NCBI GenBank assembly: GCA_032768795.1
Contig: CP136490.1
Location: 3,162,001 to 3,226,000 of the forward strand
Direction of reading: 5' to 3'
From: Tremella fuciformis
Lineage: Eukaryota; Basidiomycota; Tremellomycetes; Tremellales; Tremellaceae
Length of the DNA: 64,000 bases
Under the pieces are notes generated by a model. That model was not told the DNA's origin and searched no databases. It saw only the letters and a program-made list of their open reading frames with translations. Positions 11,347 to 22,063 of this stretch are shown in pieces (position 1 is the stretch's first letter; each line of letters starts with the position of its first letter). A program made the translations under genes and the position numbers.

Positions 11347-14187
11347 TCAGATGTACCTACTTGAGCAGCTCTCGTTTGTACGTGCTAGCGTCCAAGTCCA
11401 TCCAGGCCTCTGACAATCAGCGACACCGCACACGACCCAGTTTCTCGGCTCACCTGGTGGGGGATTGGTCGACGGTTGCACGGGAGACTTGTTATGCTGC
11501 GCGACCTGCTCTTGGAGTTTTCGGAGAGCGTTCTTGGCTTGATGCAGAGCAGTTTCGTCGACTCGTCCGCAGAAGTCATAAGCGACTACCCCGTTCTTCT
11601 CAAACTCAGTCTCTTCAGCCTCCTCCTCGTACTCCCAGGCCATGCGCTCGAATTCAGCGAAATAGCCAGGTCCCACTACCTTCTCCTCCTCATTATTCCC
11701 TTTCTTCTCCTCCGTAGCTCTTGACATAGCGGCTACCTGACTCCTCCAGAATCTCCGTTCTCCCAACACCACTTCATGCGCTACACCCTCGACGTGTTCC
11801 CGTGTCTGCAGGGCGTGGCCTGCGGGGGCCTTTCGAGATGCAAATATCCCGGAACTCTCAGCTTTGGCGGAGACGTCATCCTGTAGAATTGCCACCAGAC
11901 ATGAAGGTCGTTGCTGCAGAATCTGAAGCCGACAAAGAGTTTGTTCGTCCAGCCAGTATAGTAGCTCAGACCGGCAACGGGCGGTGTAGGAGGGGAAGTG
12001 ATTGTTTCGGACGTGTTCGGCTACTTCGCTGATCACGTTTTGTAGGGCCTCAATGGAGACTTGGAGGTAGTTCTTTGGCCAGCTCTGAGGATTGGGATTG
12101 GTGCAATACTATGATTTCAGTGACGAGCCGGAGTGCAACCCCTGTACAGACCGGCGGGAGTGTGGACCAGTATCCGCTGTGGTGCGCGTTGCAGAATTCC
12201 AGCACTTTGAGGAGCTCCCAAGCGACCTGGAAGGCCGATCGGCGTCGCATCTCTTTCTCGAATTTGGCCTGCTGAAAAGCATCATTTCGAGTCCTCTTCA
12301 TCAACGAGTGCATAATGCCGAGACAACACGAACTGTCGTAGAATGGTGTTAGTCCGTTCTGATGTCCCTTGGTCGTGTGGGAACGAAGTCAGAGTGTGCT
12401 TTTCCGGCTCATACGGCTTGACCTCTACCGTTGGTTTAGGGAGGAATCCCATGGATTGTCGGGTGTTTGCAGCTCCAATAGTGAGCGATGACCTTAGAGC
12501 AAATCCCCGCCGAAAGTTCCCCAGGTTCTGACAGCCTACTCTTTAGTTAAACTTCCTGGAACGCGGTCACACAGACGTACTATTTTGGGAGGCTTGACTG
12601 GAATTGCAGCACAGTTCCGCAAACATCTCATTGGCCGTGTCCCCGGAGACGGCTGATGGTAGCCACTGGCCAGTCGCTGAGTCCACCGCAGCAAAAATTG
12701 GCTTATTCTCCCACTCTTTGCGGCAACGCAGGAGCAAGCGGCGATTCTCCCACAATTCATCCACGGCAGTCCGATCGAAAACGCCTTGCCGAACTGCGAG
12801 AGCAAGTAACCATGTGCCAAGGTCCACCACGGCCTCAGTCGGCGAAGTGCGAGTCCCCACGAAGACTTGGGTGCTGGCTTATAAGCCTAAGAGTGTATTG
12901 GTGCGACAATAATCTCTACCTCGAAGGGACCCTTTTTGTCCAATGTCGGTTCCATTGCTTGGGGCCGTGCAGGTGTTTGACCGTGAAGCCGACATCAATG
13001 CCAATTACACGACTACTCTCATCGACCATGGGTCCAAAATGGACGTCCTGCGCGTAAGACGGCCAGCAAAGACACGTCGCTGGTGGCCGACCTTCCATCG
13101 GGAATATTCTGTCGGCCACAAATTGGTAGGTATAAGAGATCCCAAACGGACACCGAGTTCGAGGCAAGCCACGATAAGCGCCCCGTTTCTTACAATCTGA
13201 TCGCTCAGCCTCAGATTGGTGTATATAGAGGCATGCAATACCTCGTGGGAGCACCCAATGGGTTGGAGAAATGCGGTTTCTAGCAGCCGGGGGACATCGT
13301 TAGTAAATAAGGGGACTTTCCATGTGTTTGATCTGAGCAAGCCCTTTTGTTGGGTGAGATCATTCACGGCCTAGGATTCAACTCGTACCCATACCCGGGC
13401 ACATTTGTTACCTTGAGAAGACGTTTGCGTGCTTCCCACTTTTCGACAGCCGTTAGTCTCGGGATGGGAAAGAAACCCAACTGCTTTCAATGACTGCCGA
13501 CCGCAAAATTATCGTGGACACACAAGCTCCAGCATCTGGTTGGCGAAGGCGAGAAGTGTCTCATGAGAACAAAATTGAGGTGTGGCAGTGGCTTCGGTTG
13601 TGTTGGCGAGAGAGGGCGTCGTGCACTTGGTTTCGAGTCTGGTGCTATCGAGGAAACGCCCGATGAAGTCAACGGCGCGGTCTATCGCATGAGAGTTACG
13701 CCTAGCTAAATTCTCACAGCTCACCGATGATACCAATCTTCGAGCGCTCGGAGCCTTGGAGGCTCCCAGACGACAGACCTTTAGGTCCAGCATGAGCTCG
13801 TGTGAATTCCCACATCAGTTTCATCATGCGCTCGAGATCAGCTCCGTATGCGGGAATCTCGTGAATGATTCCTTCGAGTTTCCAAGCCTTCCAGTAGTTG
13901 TCCTTCCTGTCGTAGTCTTGCTCGATCCTCTCATCAAGAACATCTGATTGCTGCTTCGGCATCTTCTCGGCCCTGTTCTGTGCGGGATCGGCTCCGCCAG
14001 ACTTGGTTGCCGCCGAGCCAAGGATTTGCAGGGTCGGAGTGGTGCCTACTCCATTCCCGGCAGCGTTCGACACAATGGGAGTTGTCGTCGCAGTCGCCCG
14101 CGATATCGTGTGAGGTTCGCTGACATTTGCGTTGCCGAACTGCGGCTGACGAGAAATCAGGGGCATCGCTCCGCCCTTGGGAGCCAT
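11347..14187 (-). CDS. DUF3435-like putative tyrosine recombinase
   Basis: Nine exons (14187-13725, 13681-13522, 13457-13412, 13370-13092, 13047-12920, 12873-12581, 12535-12330, 12271-12152, 12084-11347) join in phase without a stop to 810 residues. The core looks like the fungal DUF3435/tyrosine-recombinase type: ELGVRLGSL with a candidate catalytic Arg near 298; KDVHFGP then FTVKHLHG with a candidate Lys near 340; a LGTWLLALAVR segment; FRRG (Arg 465/466); RQSMGF then Tyr near 498. This matches the R-K-HxxR-H-Y order, with two His positions apparently replaced by Asn and Phe. The C-terminal 250 residues include a charged Glu/Lys helical part. The family link is by motif pattern only. It may be an element gene (Crypton- or Starship-captain-like) or a domesticated copy. 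Confidence 0.6.
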
Positions 14188-14451
14188 GTGGACGGAACCC
14201 CGCGAAACGGCTTGTGAGAGTAGCGACGGACAGGGTTGAGGAGACGGAGTCGGCAGGACGTCAGAGTCACCATGAGACGTGACGGAGTTACTCTGAGCGA
14301 GCGGAAAGACAACTACTAAGACAACAGAGGGAAAGGTGCTATGGGGATAGTGAGGCGATTTGCCACCCGGATTCTGGTGTACAGTACGATGTCCGTGCTT
14401 TATTACAGTCGCATCATCACGTACAATAACCCTCCTGGCTCAGGTTTAGCA

Positions 14452-14924
14452 ATGTCACTGCGAGACTGGGAGGAGAATCGCAAAGCGTATGACGCCGCTG
14501 TCGCGGAGGCCGGGCGCGCAGCGAGGGCTCAAGGAAGTACTACCATGGAAGAAGACAAAATCGCGTCGGAGAACAGAGTTGAGCGTAAGAACGTATTCCT
14601 TGTGTCTGATTTCGGCTGAGAGTTCAGCCGACTTGTCAGGTGCTGCATTTCTCAAGCGTGTGGCCGATGCCATGGACGAAGTTGCAATTGTCTGTCGTTT
14701 GTTTTGCGCGCAGCCACGCTGATTGCGAGATCAAAGGCAAGCCCGAAGAAAAGGCATGGAGACCTGAAGGCCTCGATATTCTGGTGAAAGTGAGGCTCGA
14801 AGTACCGGGTGGAGCTTTGCTGAGCGACAGAGCCAGCAGAAAGCTGGAGGTGCCGGCCCGTCCTCGACTGAGCAGACCAAGGAGGCGGATGGCGACGCTG
14901 TCAAAGGTGCGAAGGTGAACTGAG
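14452..14924 (+). CDS. Small hypothetical protein
   Basis: The start ATG opens a charged, helical N-terminus (MSLRDWEENRKAYD). A donor GTAAGA at about 14585 with an acceptor near 14630 continues to DLSGAAFLKRVADAMDE. Two more introns are needed to reach the Lys/Glu-rich block IKGKPEEKAW and the end EADGDAVKGAKVN. The exact junctions of the second intron are uncertain, since several donors keep the frame. The product is about 110 residues. No family is recognised and no membrane segment or signal is seen. An upstream in-frame ATG at 14341 adds 37 hydrophobic residues but is less likely. Confidence 0.45.
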
Positions 14925-16056
14925 ACGGGACGAGTCCGCGCTCGGCGCATCCCCATCCGCCGTTGCTAAACCGAGATTTCCGTAGCAGTCACTTGACTCG
15001 GTACCCAATATGCACTTTGACATGTGTTGTGTTCTTAGGCAACAAGCTGGCTTCTGCAGTATCCTACGAGCCCTCGAAGCGACTTCTGTGGCCTGGAACC
15101 AACGGATTGGCCGTTTGAGCCAGCGGAGTGTCACAGCTTCTGAGACGCAGCAGACCCCGATGACAATGCAGCCACCGGCGTTTACGCGTATACATGGCTG
15201 ATGCAGGACGGCTCAGTCTTTCAAGTACCTCACGCCTTCGCCAGATGCCTATCTCGTTCCAGAGATCAATGAGTAGGTCCATAGTCTTGCAAGGCAAGTG
15301 GCGATCAACCACCCACCGGGGGGCGTCGCTAGTTTTGCCACAGGAGTTGACCCGCTTCACGTCGCTGCACGATTATATGGGTCTCATCGACAGACATGAC
15401 TGAGTACGCGCGTACGGGTCAGGTGCCAGGGAGTTGCCCTCTTCCCGGATATTATGACCGTGCGATTGACTCCTTGGGCTATCGCAATGATCCGGGGTTT
15501 CACCTGTGACGCGCGTCCAGACAGACGGCCCTAACACCCACAGGCCTGGTCACAAGCCTCTTCAGCCCTTCCCACCTGATCATCGACGGGTCGGTGGCAG
15601 GAGCGGAGGAGTTCCCATCGACCCCAATGTCAAGATGGACACGAGTTCAGAAGATCTCTGATTGGTCTAACCGACAACTGTCCAACTGCTGCCTCAGGGT
15701 GCTTTCCGCCGCCGGCAGCAGTTACAGTACGTGAAGACTGATCCGACATCCTTGGATGACTCCGATATGTCCACTGAGGTTCACGAGTTTGTCACCCTTT
15801 TGACAATGTTGCGTTGTCAGAGGCTCAGAACGGTCGGTCATCAGAGAGTGTCCGTTTTGCCCAACGGAGCTCGGCCGTCGCCGTCGCCGTCCCCGGGGCT
15901 GTGCAGGTCGCGTTCAATACGTCCTCCAGCCTCATGTCAACCCGAGCTTCTTCCAAGTCATCATGTAGCGCATAAAACCCGTCTATCCTAGATACAAGCC
16001 CCATCCAGAGATACATCGCATCCTCCTCCACCATTCACATCGATTTGCAGGGACCG
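14925..16056. other. Ambiguous stretch with coding-like fragments
   Basis: No single gene model holds. On the plus strand between about 15020 and 15660 several short open segments look protein-like (for example YEPSKRLLWPGTNGL, GVYAYTWLMQDGSVF, VAINHPPGGVASFATG, GGRSGGVPIDPNVKMD), but they lie in different frames and I could not join them with ordinary introns. It may be a decayed gene or one with introns I failed to place. The last 300 nt should include the promoter of the F-box-like gene at 16057. Confidence 0.4.
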
Positions 16057-17208
16057 ATGATGCGATTCGAGCGACAAAGCAAACCGCGGCCGACCGCCGC
16101 TTTCCCCTTGGATGCGATTGAACTGCTCTGCGCCTACCTGGTCGACTCCAGGTCGTACGGCACGATAGCGTCTTTGAGTAGATGCTCCAAAGCATGCCAC
16201 GAATTGGCCTCGCCCTACCTTGCCTGCGAGATGGATCTCGCCTCGCCGAAGCGCCTGGCGCACTTTCATGAGGTGTTCACCCTCAGTCGCGACATGACGA
16301 GTGGCAAGACAGGGGAAGCCGCCGTGATTGCCTACCTAGGTGATGACGCGGCTCAGCGCGCGGTGCGCCTCTGTGCAAGAGTCCGGACAGTCATCTTGCC
16401 CTGCGTGCATGCAAATGACTTTCAATCCGCCTGGATGTATACCAGCATCTGCAAGTCGCTCAAATGCCTCTCTGGTCTACCGAACGAGATCCGCCTGCGT
16501 TTCCCCCGCCCTGTCATGGTGATTCTGGAAGACCAAGGGCACAAGCTGTCCAGGCAGCACGAGGAACGCAAACGAATACTGGAGCCTGTACTCTCAATCC
16601 TCCTCTACATCGCTCCCACGAAGATAGAATTTCGGGGCAAGATGCTCGCTTCCGAAGCCATCTCGGTGTTCGTCTCGGTTGGCGTGTCCAGAGGGCGACT
16701 CCGAGCTGTCGACCATTTCGCCAAGTGGCCAGTGGGGCCTCAGGTGCTAGAAGCACTCGCCAAGCTGCCTGCGGAGTACCATTTCCACGACACCGATAAA
16801 CACGACGCGATGCGTTTTCTCGGCCGGATGGGTGACCAGGGGATCTTGACCCGACTCCTCATCATCATCATGCAGGGCATGTACCCATATATCCTCTTGG
16901 ACACTCAGCCGAAGCAACCTCGCGCTCGAGGCCGACGGGCTATTATCCACTTGCCTCTCTTCCATCCGTCTCAACAGACCCTCCTCAACGAATACATTTT
17001 GGCCGAGCTTCGTCGAGGCAGCATGCGCCTACCAGAACCTGCAAACAGCGCTTTCCGTCCCTGGCTGCAAGCGTCCGAAGCGAACCAACTGGAGGCCCTT
17101 ACGGTGGTGTGCGAAGGGTCTCGAGTCTTTTCAGACGGGACCGTGAGCAAAATGAGTCAGTCGTCTCGTCAATGCAGTGAATCTGCTGCTGATGCTCAGA
17201 GCGTCTGA
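16057..17208 (+). CDS. F-box-like hypothetical protein 1
   Basis: One uninterrupted frame of about 380 codons; the first of two adjacent ATGs is taken as start. Residues about 15-60 (FPLDAIELLCAYL..., ASLSRCSKACHELASPYL) resemble the hydrophobic pattern of an F-box, the Skp1-binding motif of SCF ubiquitin ligases. The rest is a leucine-rich, mostly helical region without a recognised substrate domain. At the 3' end a phase-1 donor GTCAGT near 17155 with a CTCAG acceptor near 17218 would replace the last residues and extend the frame to about 17300. The next gene downstream has the same overall organisation. Confidence 0.65.
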   Translation: MMRFERQSKPRPTAAFPLDAIELLCAYLVDSRSYGTIASLSRCSKACHELASPYLACEMDLASPKRLAHFHEVFTLSRDMTSGKTGEAAVIAYLGDDAAQRAVRLCARVRTVILPCVHANDFQSAWMYTSICKSLKCLSGLPNEIRLRFPRPVMVILEDQGHKLSRQHEERKRILEPVLSILLYIAPTKIEFRGKMLASEAISVFVSVGVSRGRLRAVDHFAKWPVGPQVLEALAKLPAEYHFHDTDKHDAMRFLGRMGDQGILTRLLIIIMQGMYPYILLDTQPKQPRARGRRAIIHLPLFHPSQQTLLNEYILAELRRGSMRLPEPANSAFRPWLQASEANQLEALTVVCEGSRVFSDGTVSKMSQSSRQCSESAADAQSV

Positions 17209-17549
17209 TTTCTCAGATGGAACCCGTCAAACTGCCCGTGGCCTTGTGGGAGGGGTGATGCGGGAGGGATGCGGTGGATCACTGGCATATCTCAGATGAT
17301 CGTTGCCCGTGGACCTCGCATGTCCGATTTGTACAATGTTGTGATTCCTGTGCTTCGCGCCCTCCATGAGGCATCGAGACCTGTGCAATTGCTGTAGCCA
17401 GATGTACACTACAGTGTGCATGACTGCCAGCCGGCGCAGTTCGCCACTCGGATCTCCGAGAGCCGGTCTGCACCGACGCCGACTGCTTCTTTCCTCGCTT
17501 GTCAGATATCACGCTATGACCACAGCCACGCCTTCTCTGAGCCGACACC
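17209..17549. other. Spacer between the two F-box-like genes
   Basis: It contains the possible alternative last exon of the upstream gene (about 17219-17300) and the presumed promoter of the gene at 17550. Nothing else is seen. Confidence 0.4.
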
Positions 17550-18650
17550 ATGCCCCGACCCCTTCCTGCCCAGGTTCTCGCGCTGATAGGCGACCACCTG
17601 GCAGCGTCCAAGTGCTACGGCTCGCTCGTCAAACTCGCGCTCGTCTCGCGCAACGCGCATGACGCCCTGCTCCCGGCCCTATGGTCCGAGGTGGACCTCA
17701 AGACCGACCAACGGCTCATTGAACTGTCACAGGCCATAGAGGAGGACCAGTGGGAGGAGATATGCTCGGACGCCCCGCCGCGGCTTGACCGACCCAAAGC
17801 CCTGCGCATACTGCTCTTCGTGCGGCACATCACCATCCCCACCTCTTCCATCTGGCTCTTCGTGCGTCTCATCGGCCTGCTGCAGCTCCTCCGGCGTACC
17901 GAGCCCGGCCGCACGGCCGTCCTGCCCAACTGCACCCGCGTCAGCGTGCGCGGCGAAGCCCTCGGCCGCATCGCCAACGCGCTCGTACAGGTTGCCCGGC
18001 ACCGGCGCCCCTCCATACTCGACCATCAGGGGTCCGTGCCCGGTGCCCAACCTGCCGACCTCGACGCCGACGACGAGTTGGGCGGCCTGTCGTCTCTCGC
18101 TGCGCCTACGGTGCTCTGCGTGCGCGGCAACCAGGGGCTCAATGCTGCAGGCGTGCGCATCCTGCGGCTATGGCTGCATGAGTCACGTTCGACGTTACGC
18201 TCCTTCGTCTCTCACTCCGATACACCCATGCCCGCGGCGGTCCTGAGCAAGGCGGCGTCCTTGGGGATACATTACGTGTGGTTCAACACGAACAACTACC
18301 CACGCACGCGACTGGAGAACGGCAGGCTCGTCGATGTCCTGCGGCACAATATCATTTGCCACATGCTGTCGTACCTCAAGTACGAGCGCAGCGCGTCCAC
18401 CGACCCGCCACCGCCGAGAGCGAAGATTATCCTGCCATGTTTTGAGAAGGACGAGGTGGACATGGTGAATTACGCAGTGTGTCTGCAGCTCCAGGACTAC
18501 GACGAAGTAGAGGAGATGCCGGAGGAATGGTCAAGCGCAGGCGCGCAGGAGCTGCGCAGGTGGTTGCGCGATCGACATGTGGCTCGACTGCGATCCATAG
18601 CGTGTTGTGGGAGAGGCGATACTTGCGATGCCTGCGACCATGATCTTTGA
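17550..18650 (+). CDS. F-box-like hypothetical protein 2
   Basis: A single-exon frame of 366 residues. The N-terminus (LPAQVLALIGDHL, LVKLALVSRNAHDALLPALWSEVDL) fits an F-box-like helix pattern better than its neighbour: Leu-Pro start, Leu/Val spacing and a Trp near residue 45. The body is leucine-rich and helical. The last 90 residues include an acidic patch (YDEVEEMPEEW) and a Cys cluster near the end (CCGRGDTCDACDHDL) that could bind metal, although no known finger pattern fits. Same strand, similar size and similar N-terminal organisation suggest an old tandem duplication with the gene at 16057. The product is probably a substrate adaptor; its target is unknown. Confidence 0.7.
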   Translation: MPRPLPAQVLALIGDHLAASKCYGSLVKLALVSRNAHDALLPALWSEVDLKTDQRLIELSQAIEEDQWEEICSDAPPRLDRPKALRILLFVRHITIPTSSIWLFVRLIGLLQLLRRTEPGRTAVLPNCTRVSVRGEALGRIANALVQVARHRRPSILDHQGSVPGAQPADLDADDELGGLSSLAAPTVLCVRGNQGLNAAGVRILRLWLHESRSTLRSFVSHSDTPMPAAVLSKAASLGIHYVWFNTNNYPRTRLENGRLVDVLRHNIICHMLSYLKYERSASTDPPPPRAKIILPCFEKDEVDMVNYAVCLQLQDYDEVEEMPEEWSSAGAQELRRWLRDRHVARLRSIACCGRGDTCDACDHDL

Positions 18651-18754
18651 GAGATGTGCACGCGCATGAGGAGTCCCATATAATCGTGTCTTGTTGTGTC
18701 ATAAATGTGTCATAGACAGTTGTTGTACAATCGTAATCTGTGGGTTTAGACCAT

Positions 18755-21200
18755 CTATGATGTTCGGTCTTCCCCCCAGCCGGATGGCGCTCCGTCTCCG
18801 ACCAACGTCTGCTCATCCAAGATCTCGCCGCTGGCAGTGCGCTTGTACGTGCCGATAGTCTCTCCCCAGTTGGAGATTTGGTACAACCTGACCCGGCGGT
18901 CAAACCCGAGCTGGCCATAACCGGAGTAGCTAGAACCTCCATCGAAGCACATCCTGAGATAAGCTCAAATACTCCTGTCGCCCAATGGACGGAGCTGACC
19001 AAATCCCGTCTACCCTCCTACACCGGTCGGTGTTATGGCAGTGACCGTGACTCGTGACCTTGACTTCGGTGACCTTTGGCGAGTCGTACCAAGTCTCATC
19101 CGAGTCCGAGCCCCCGGTCTCGAATGCCTCTTTCAATCCGTTGTAGAAGAAGCCAGAGTTGTGCTTGCTCGCGCCCGACTCGTCCAGCTGGTCTCCCACA
19201 TTCAATTCCTCGCCGTCGAAGCCTGCATGGTCCGCCGGGTTGTATGCTTCAGGTAGCGGTATGTGAAACCACATCATTGCGTTTGGCTTGGCGAGGTTCG
19301 CTCTTGGCGCCAGCCGCGAAGGCCGTCTGCGCTTTGCTGCCCAGATGTTGCCGAGATCTTCGCCGCCGTCTGGGTGGAATGGGCGTTCGACAAGTTTTAT
19401 CGATGCCGATGCATTCCGGAACCAGTCGATCTGAGAGCTGCAAATGTAAGTCGGCGATATTTTCAGACAAGCAACTAACGTCTTGATATAATCGTAGTCG
19501 GCTTTCTGCCAAGGGAGCGCAGTCTTTTGGTATGAATGGGAGTCGAGGAAGTACAGCGTGAAGATGTGAGTGTGTGAAGCATCACCAGATCTGAGCTTGA
19601 TGAAGTCTGTCAAGTCAGCTTTGGTGGATGAACGGGAATAAGACTGACAGTTTCCGACCCCTTCAACACCTGCTGGGCCCGTCTGAGCCAGTGAATAAGG
19701 CATGTTCTGCAGATGACGCATTTGAGCTTCCCGGTCGTCTGCAATCTCGCTGTCGTGATTGCCGAAAACGGCGGTCCACGGGATCTGTCGTTCGATGACC
19801 GGCTTGGCGAACTTTGCCAGTACCGAGCGAGAATCGTATGAGGTTCCCTGGCCGTTGAGCTGATCACCAGAGAAGACCTGCCACCATTAGCTTGCCCAAT
19901 GTTCGCAAGCCTTAACTCACGACTAGATCTGGCTGCTCGGCGTCGAGAGCTTCTGCCAGCCAGGTGGCAGTATCTGGATCCCCTACGCATGGGACTTTGT
20001 CGGAGTCACGACATTTGCCGTCACCAACAGAGTAATGTAGATCGGCGACTGGATTTCAGGTTCTAGCAACTGTCGACAACTTTCATTAGACCCACTCTGC
20101 ATAATCTTGAGCGTCCCATCTGAATGGAAATATGGCACTTTCGTTCGGAGAGTAGCTACTCATGTCAGCCAGCGAGCTCGACCAGGTGCGGCGGGGCGTG
20201 CCAGTGTTGCCTCGCCTGAATGCGATGTCAACGCTTTCCCATTTCCCCTCTTTGCCGTCTACCACCTTTCCACCTTTGACGCGCTCGAAACCGAACCAAG
20301 GATCGTCATCGCCATATACGACATCGAGTTCCGTGATGATATCCTCATCCAGAATCTCCTGTCGGGCCTGCTCTGCCGTTCGTTGCGCCCAGCCATCCCA
20401 AGCTTGATCCTGGGTCTTGTACCACAATCGCATTTCGGGCTGGTTTGGCCACAAGCCAGAATGCAGGTCACCACTGGCCTTTGTCCAGCCCTCGAGCTCT
20501 GCAGCCACATCTTCAGGCGGCGGCTCTGGCGCGACTCGTATGTCCGAAATAAGTGGTACATCTAGTCGGCGTGTTCGTCGGTAGTAGAGGTTGAGATACC
20601 TTGCGATCAGTGAGGTATCCGCACGCTCGAAGAGAAGGACACACCATAGACCAGTGCGGATGTTCAGGTCTTTCTCCACGATGACCCATTTGCCTTTGGT
20701 CTTATCCAGATCTCCCGTCGTTTCAGGGGCACAGTATGAACCGAAGAGATAGGGAGGGAAGTAGCAAGCTTTGACCGCAATCTCAGTCACTAGAGCTCAG
20801 CATCCTGTTCAGCCCCATAGCAAGCTTATTTGCTCACGGCCGGTGGTATGAATGGCAAGAGGATCCTGCTCGTCAGCATGGACACCCTGTCTACAGACTG
20901 ACTCACCCAGTTGTCAAGCGGTATGCTTGGGACAAAGAGATCATCTCCCGAAGTGCTATTTGTAGACAGCTCCTCGTCATCTCCGGCAGAGCCCTTGGAG
21001 CTGCTCAAGTCTACGACATCCCACGACTGCCATCCTATCTGCTGCTTCCTTGCTGGCGAGCGGAAATGTGAGAGGAGGGAATACGATACGAGTCCGAAGG
21101 AGAAGAGGAGCAGGAGGGCGAGGACGGGGAGGAATGAGCGCAAGTAGGCGAATCGGGGTGGTTTGTATCCTCCTGGGTAGTCTGGTGCCAGACGGGGCAT
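18755..21200 (-). CDS. DCR2: DCR2-like calcineurin-type phosphatase
   Basis: About 700 residues over several exons. An N-terminal signal anchor (residues about 22-46, LRSFLPVLALLLLFSFGLVSY) precedes the DCR2-specific block WDPLAIHTTGLTEIAVKACY and YYRRTRRLDVPLI. The metallophosphoesterase core follows: IADLHYSVGDG, VVFSGDQLNG, FGNHDSE, a VGDQLDESGAS stretch and GHCHNTD. The end is CFDGGSSYSGYG. In yeast Dcr2 is a dosage-dependent cell-cycle regulator that dephosphorylates Sic1 and Ire1. The Asp/Asn/His metal ligands are all visible. The N-terminal anchor suggests a membrane-bound enzyme. It is divergent from the TOK1-type channel. Confidence 0.88.
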
Positions 21201-22063
21201 CTAGGGCCGTTTGGTCCTCGAGGCGATCAGTTGATACTGGCTTCGACGAGATCAGAAATGTAGATTGATAGTGGCAAGGTTGAGTCCGAAGTCCGCAGTC
21301 CGGTCGTGACGCAACCTTTGTCTCCGGTCGCCGAACGTCGCGACACGTTCCCCGGCTGATGGACCACGAGTTTTGGCTTCAGATGCTTATGCATGCATGC
21401 TCTTGGTCGCCCCATGCACTAGGACGGATCCTGCCCGCTATCTTCATTGCGCATGGCTGATCCTGGTCGCCATTAAGACGATACATCCGACTCAACGGAG
21501 GTATCATAGCGAGATGAGGGTGTGATGGTACCTGTCACACACCTCATGGATCATATCTTCTCGTTTCTCGTTGAGGAAGCCTTGCTGTTGCATCTCTTCC
21601 TCAACATTCTAGTCCACGGTGAAGATACTGCAGTTGACGATATCACTCTCATTCCGGATCCATGGAGGAGGACACCGGGACTCAAGCGGTGATATGGCAT
21701 CCATTCGACCAGCTGATGAATAAGGCTAGGGAACAGCCAGCACAGTCTGCTAACGGGGGGATGAAACATCGAGCGAGACTGCGACATAGCTGGTCCAGGT
21801 CAACGGTAGGAGCTGACTACGTGCATGATCAACCACGTTTGACGTTTGATCCTCTCCGGACGATAGTGAGAGCCCTTGGGGCTCGCCGGCGCGGTGCCTG
21901 AGGATCTCATATTGCGGCGACGGATCATCGATGCTTGGAGGTCCCATGTTTGCCGTCGCTCTAATTACATCTCATATCATGTCTAATCTTAGCCGCACTT
22001 GGCCGACACCCCTCGCCATGAAGTCTCACAGCAGATGAGAGAGAAGTTGGTCCCGACGACAAC
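21201..22063. other. Divergent promoter region DCR2/TOK1
   Basis: About 860 nt between two divergent genes, with no supported ORF. It presumably carries both promoters. Confidence 0.5.

Noticed and set aside
13682..13724. A 19-nt intron in the recombinase-like gene
   Set aside because: The first AG after the donor keeps the frame but would be far below the intron size used elsewhere. The 43-nt alternative with a TAACTC branch point is also in phase.
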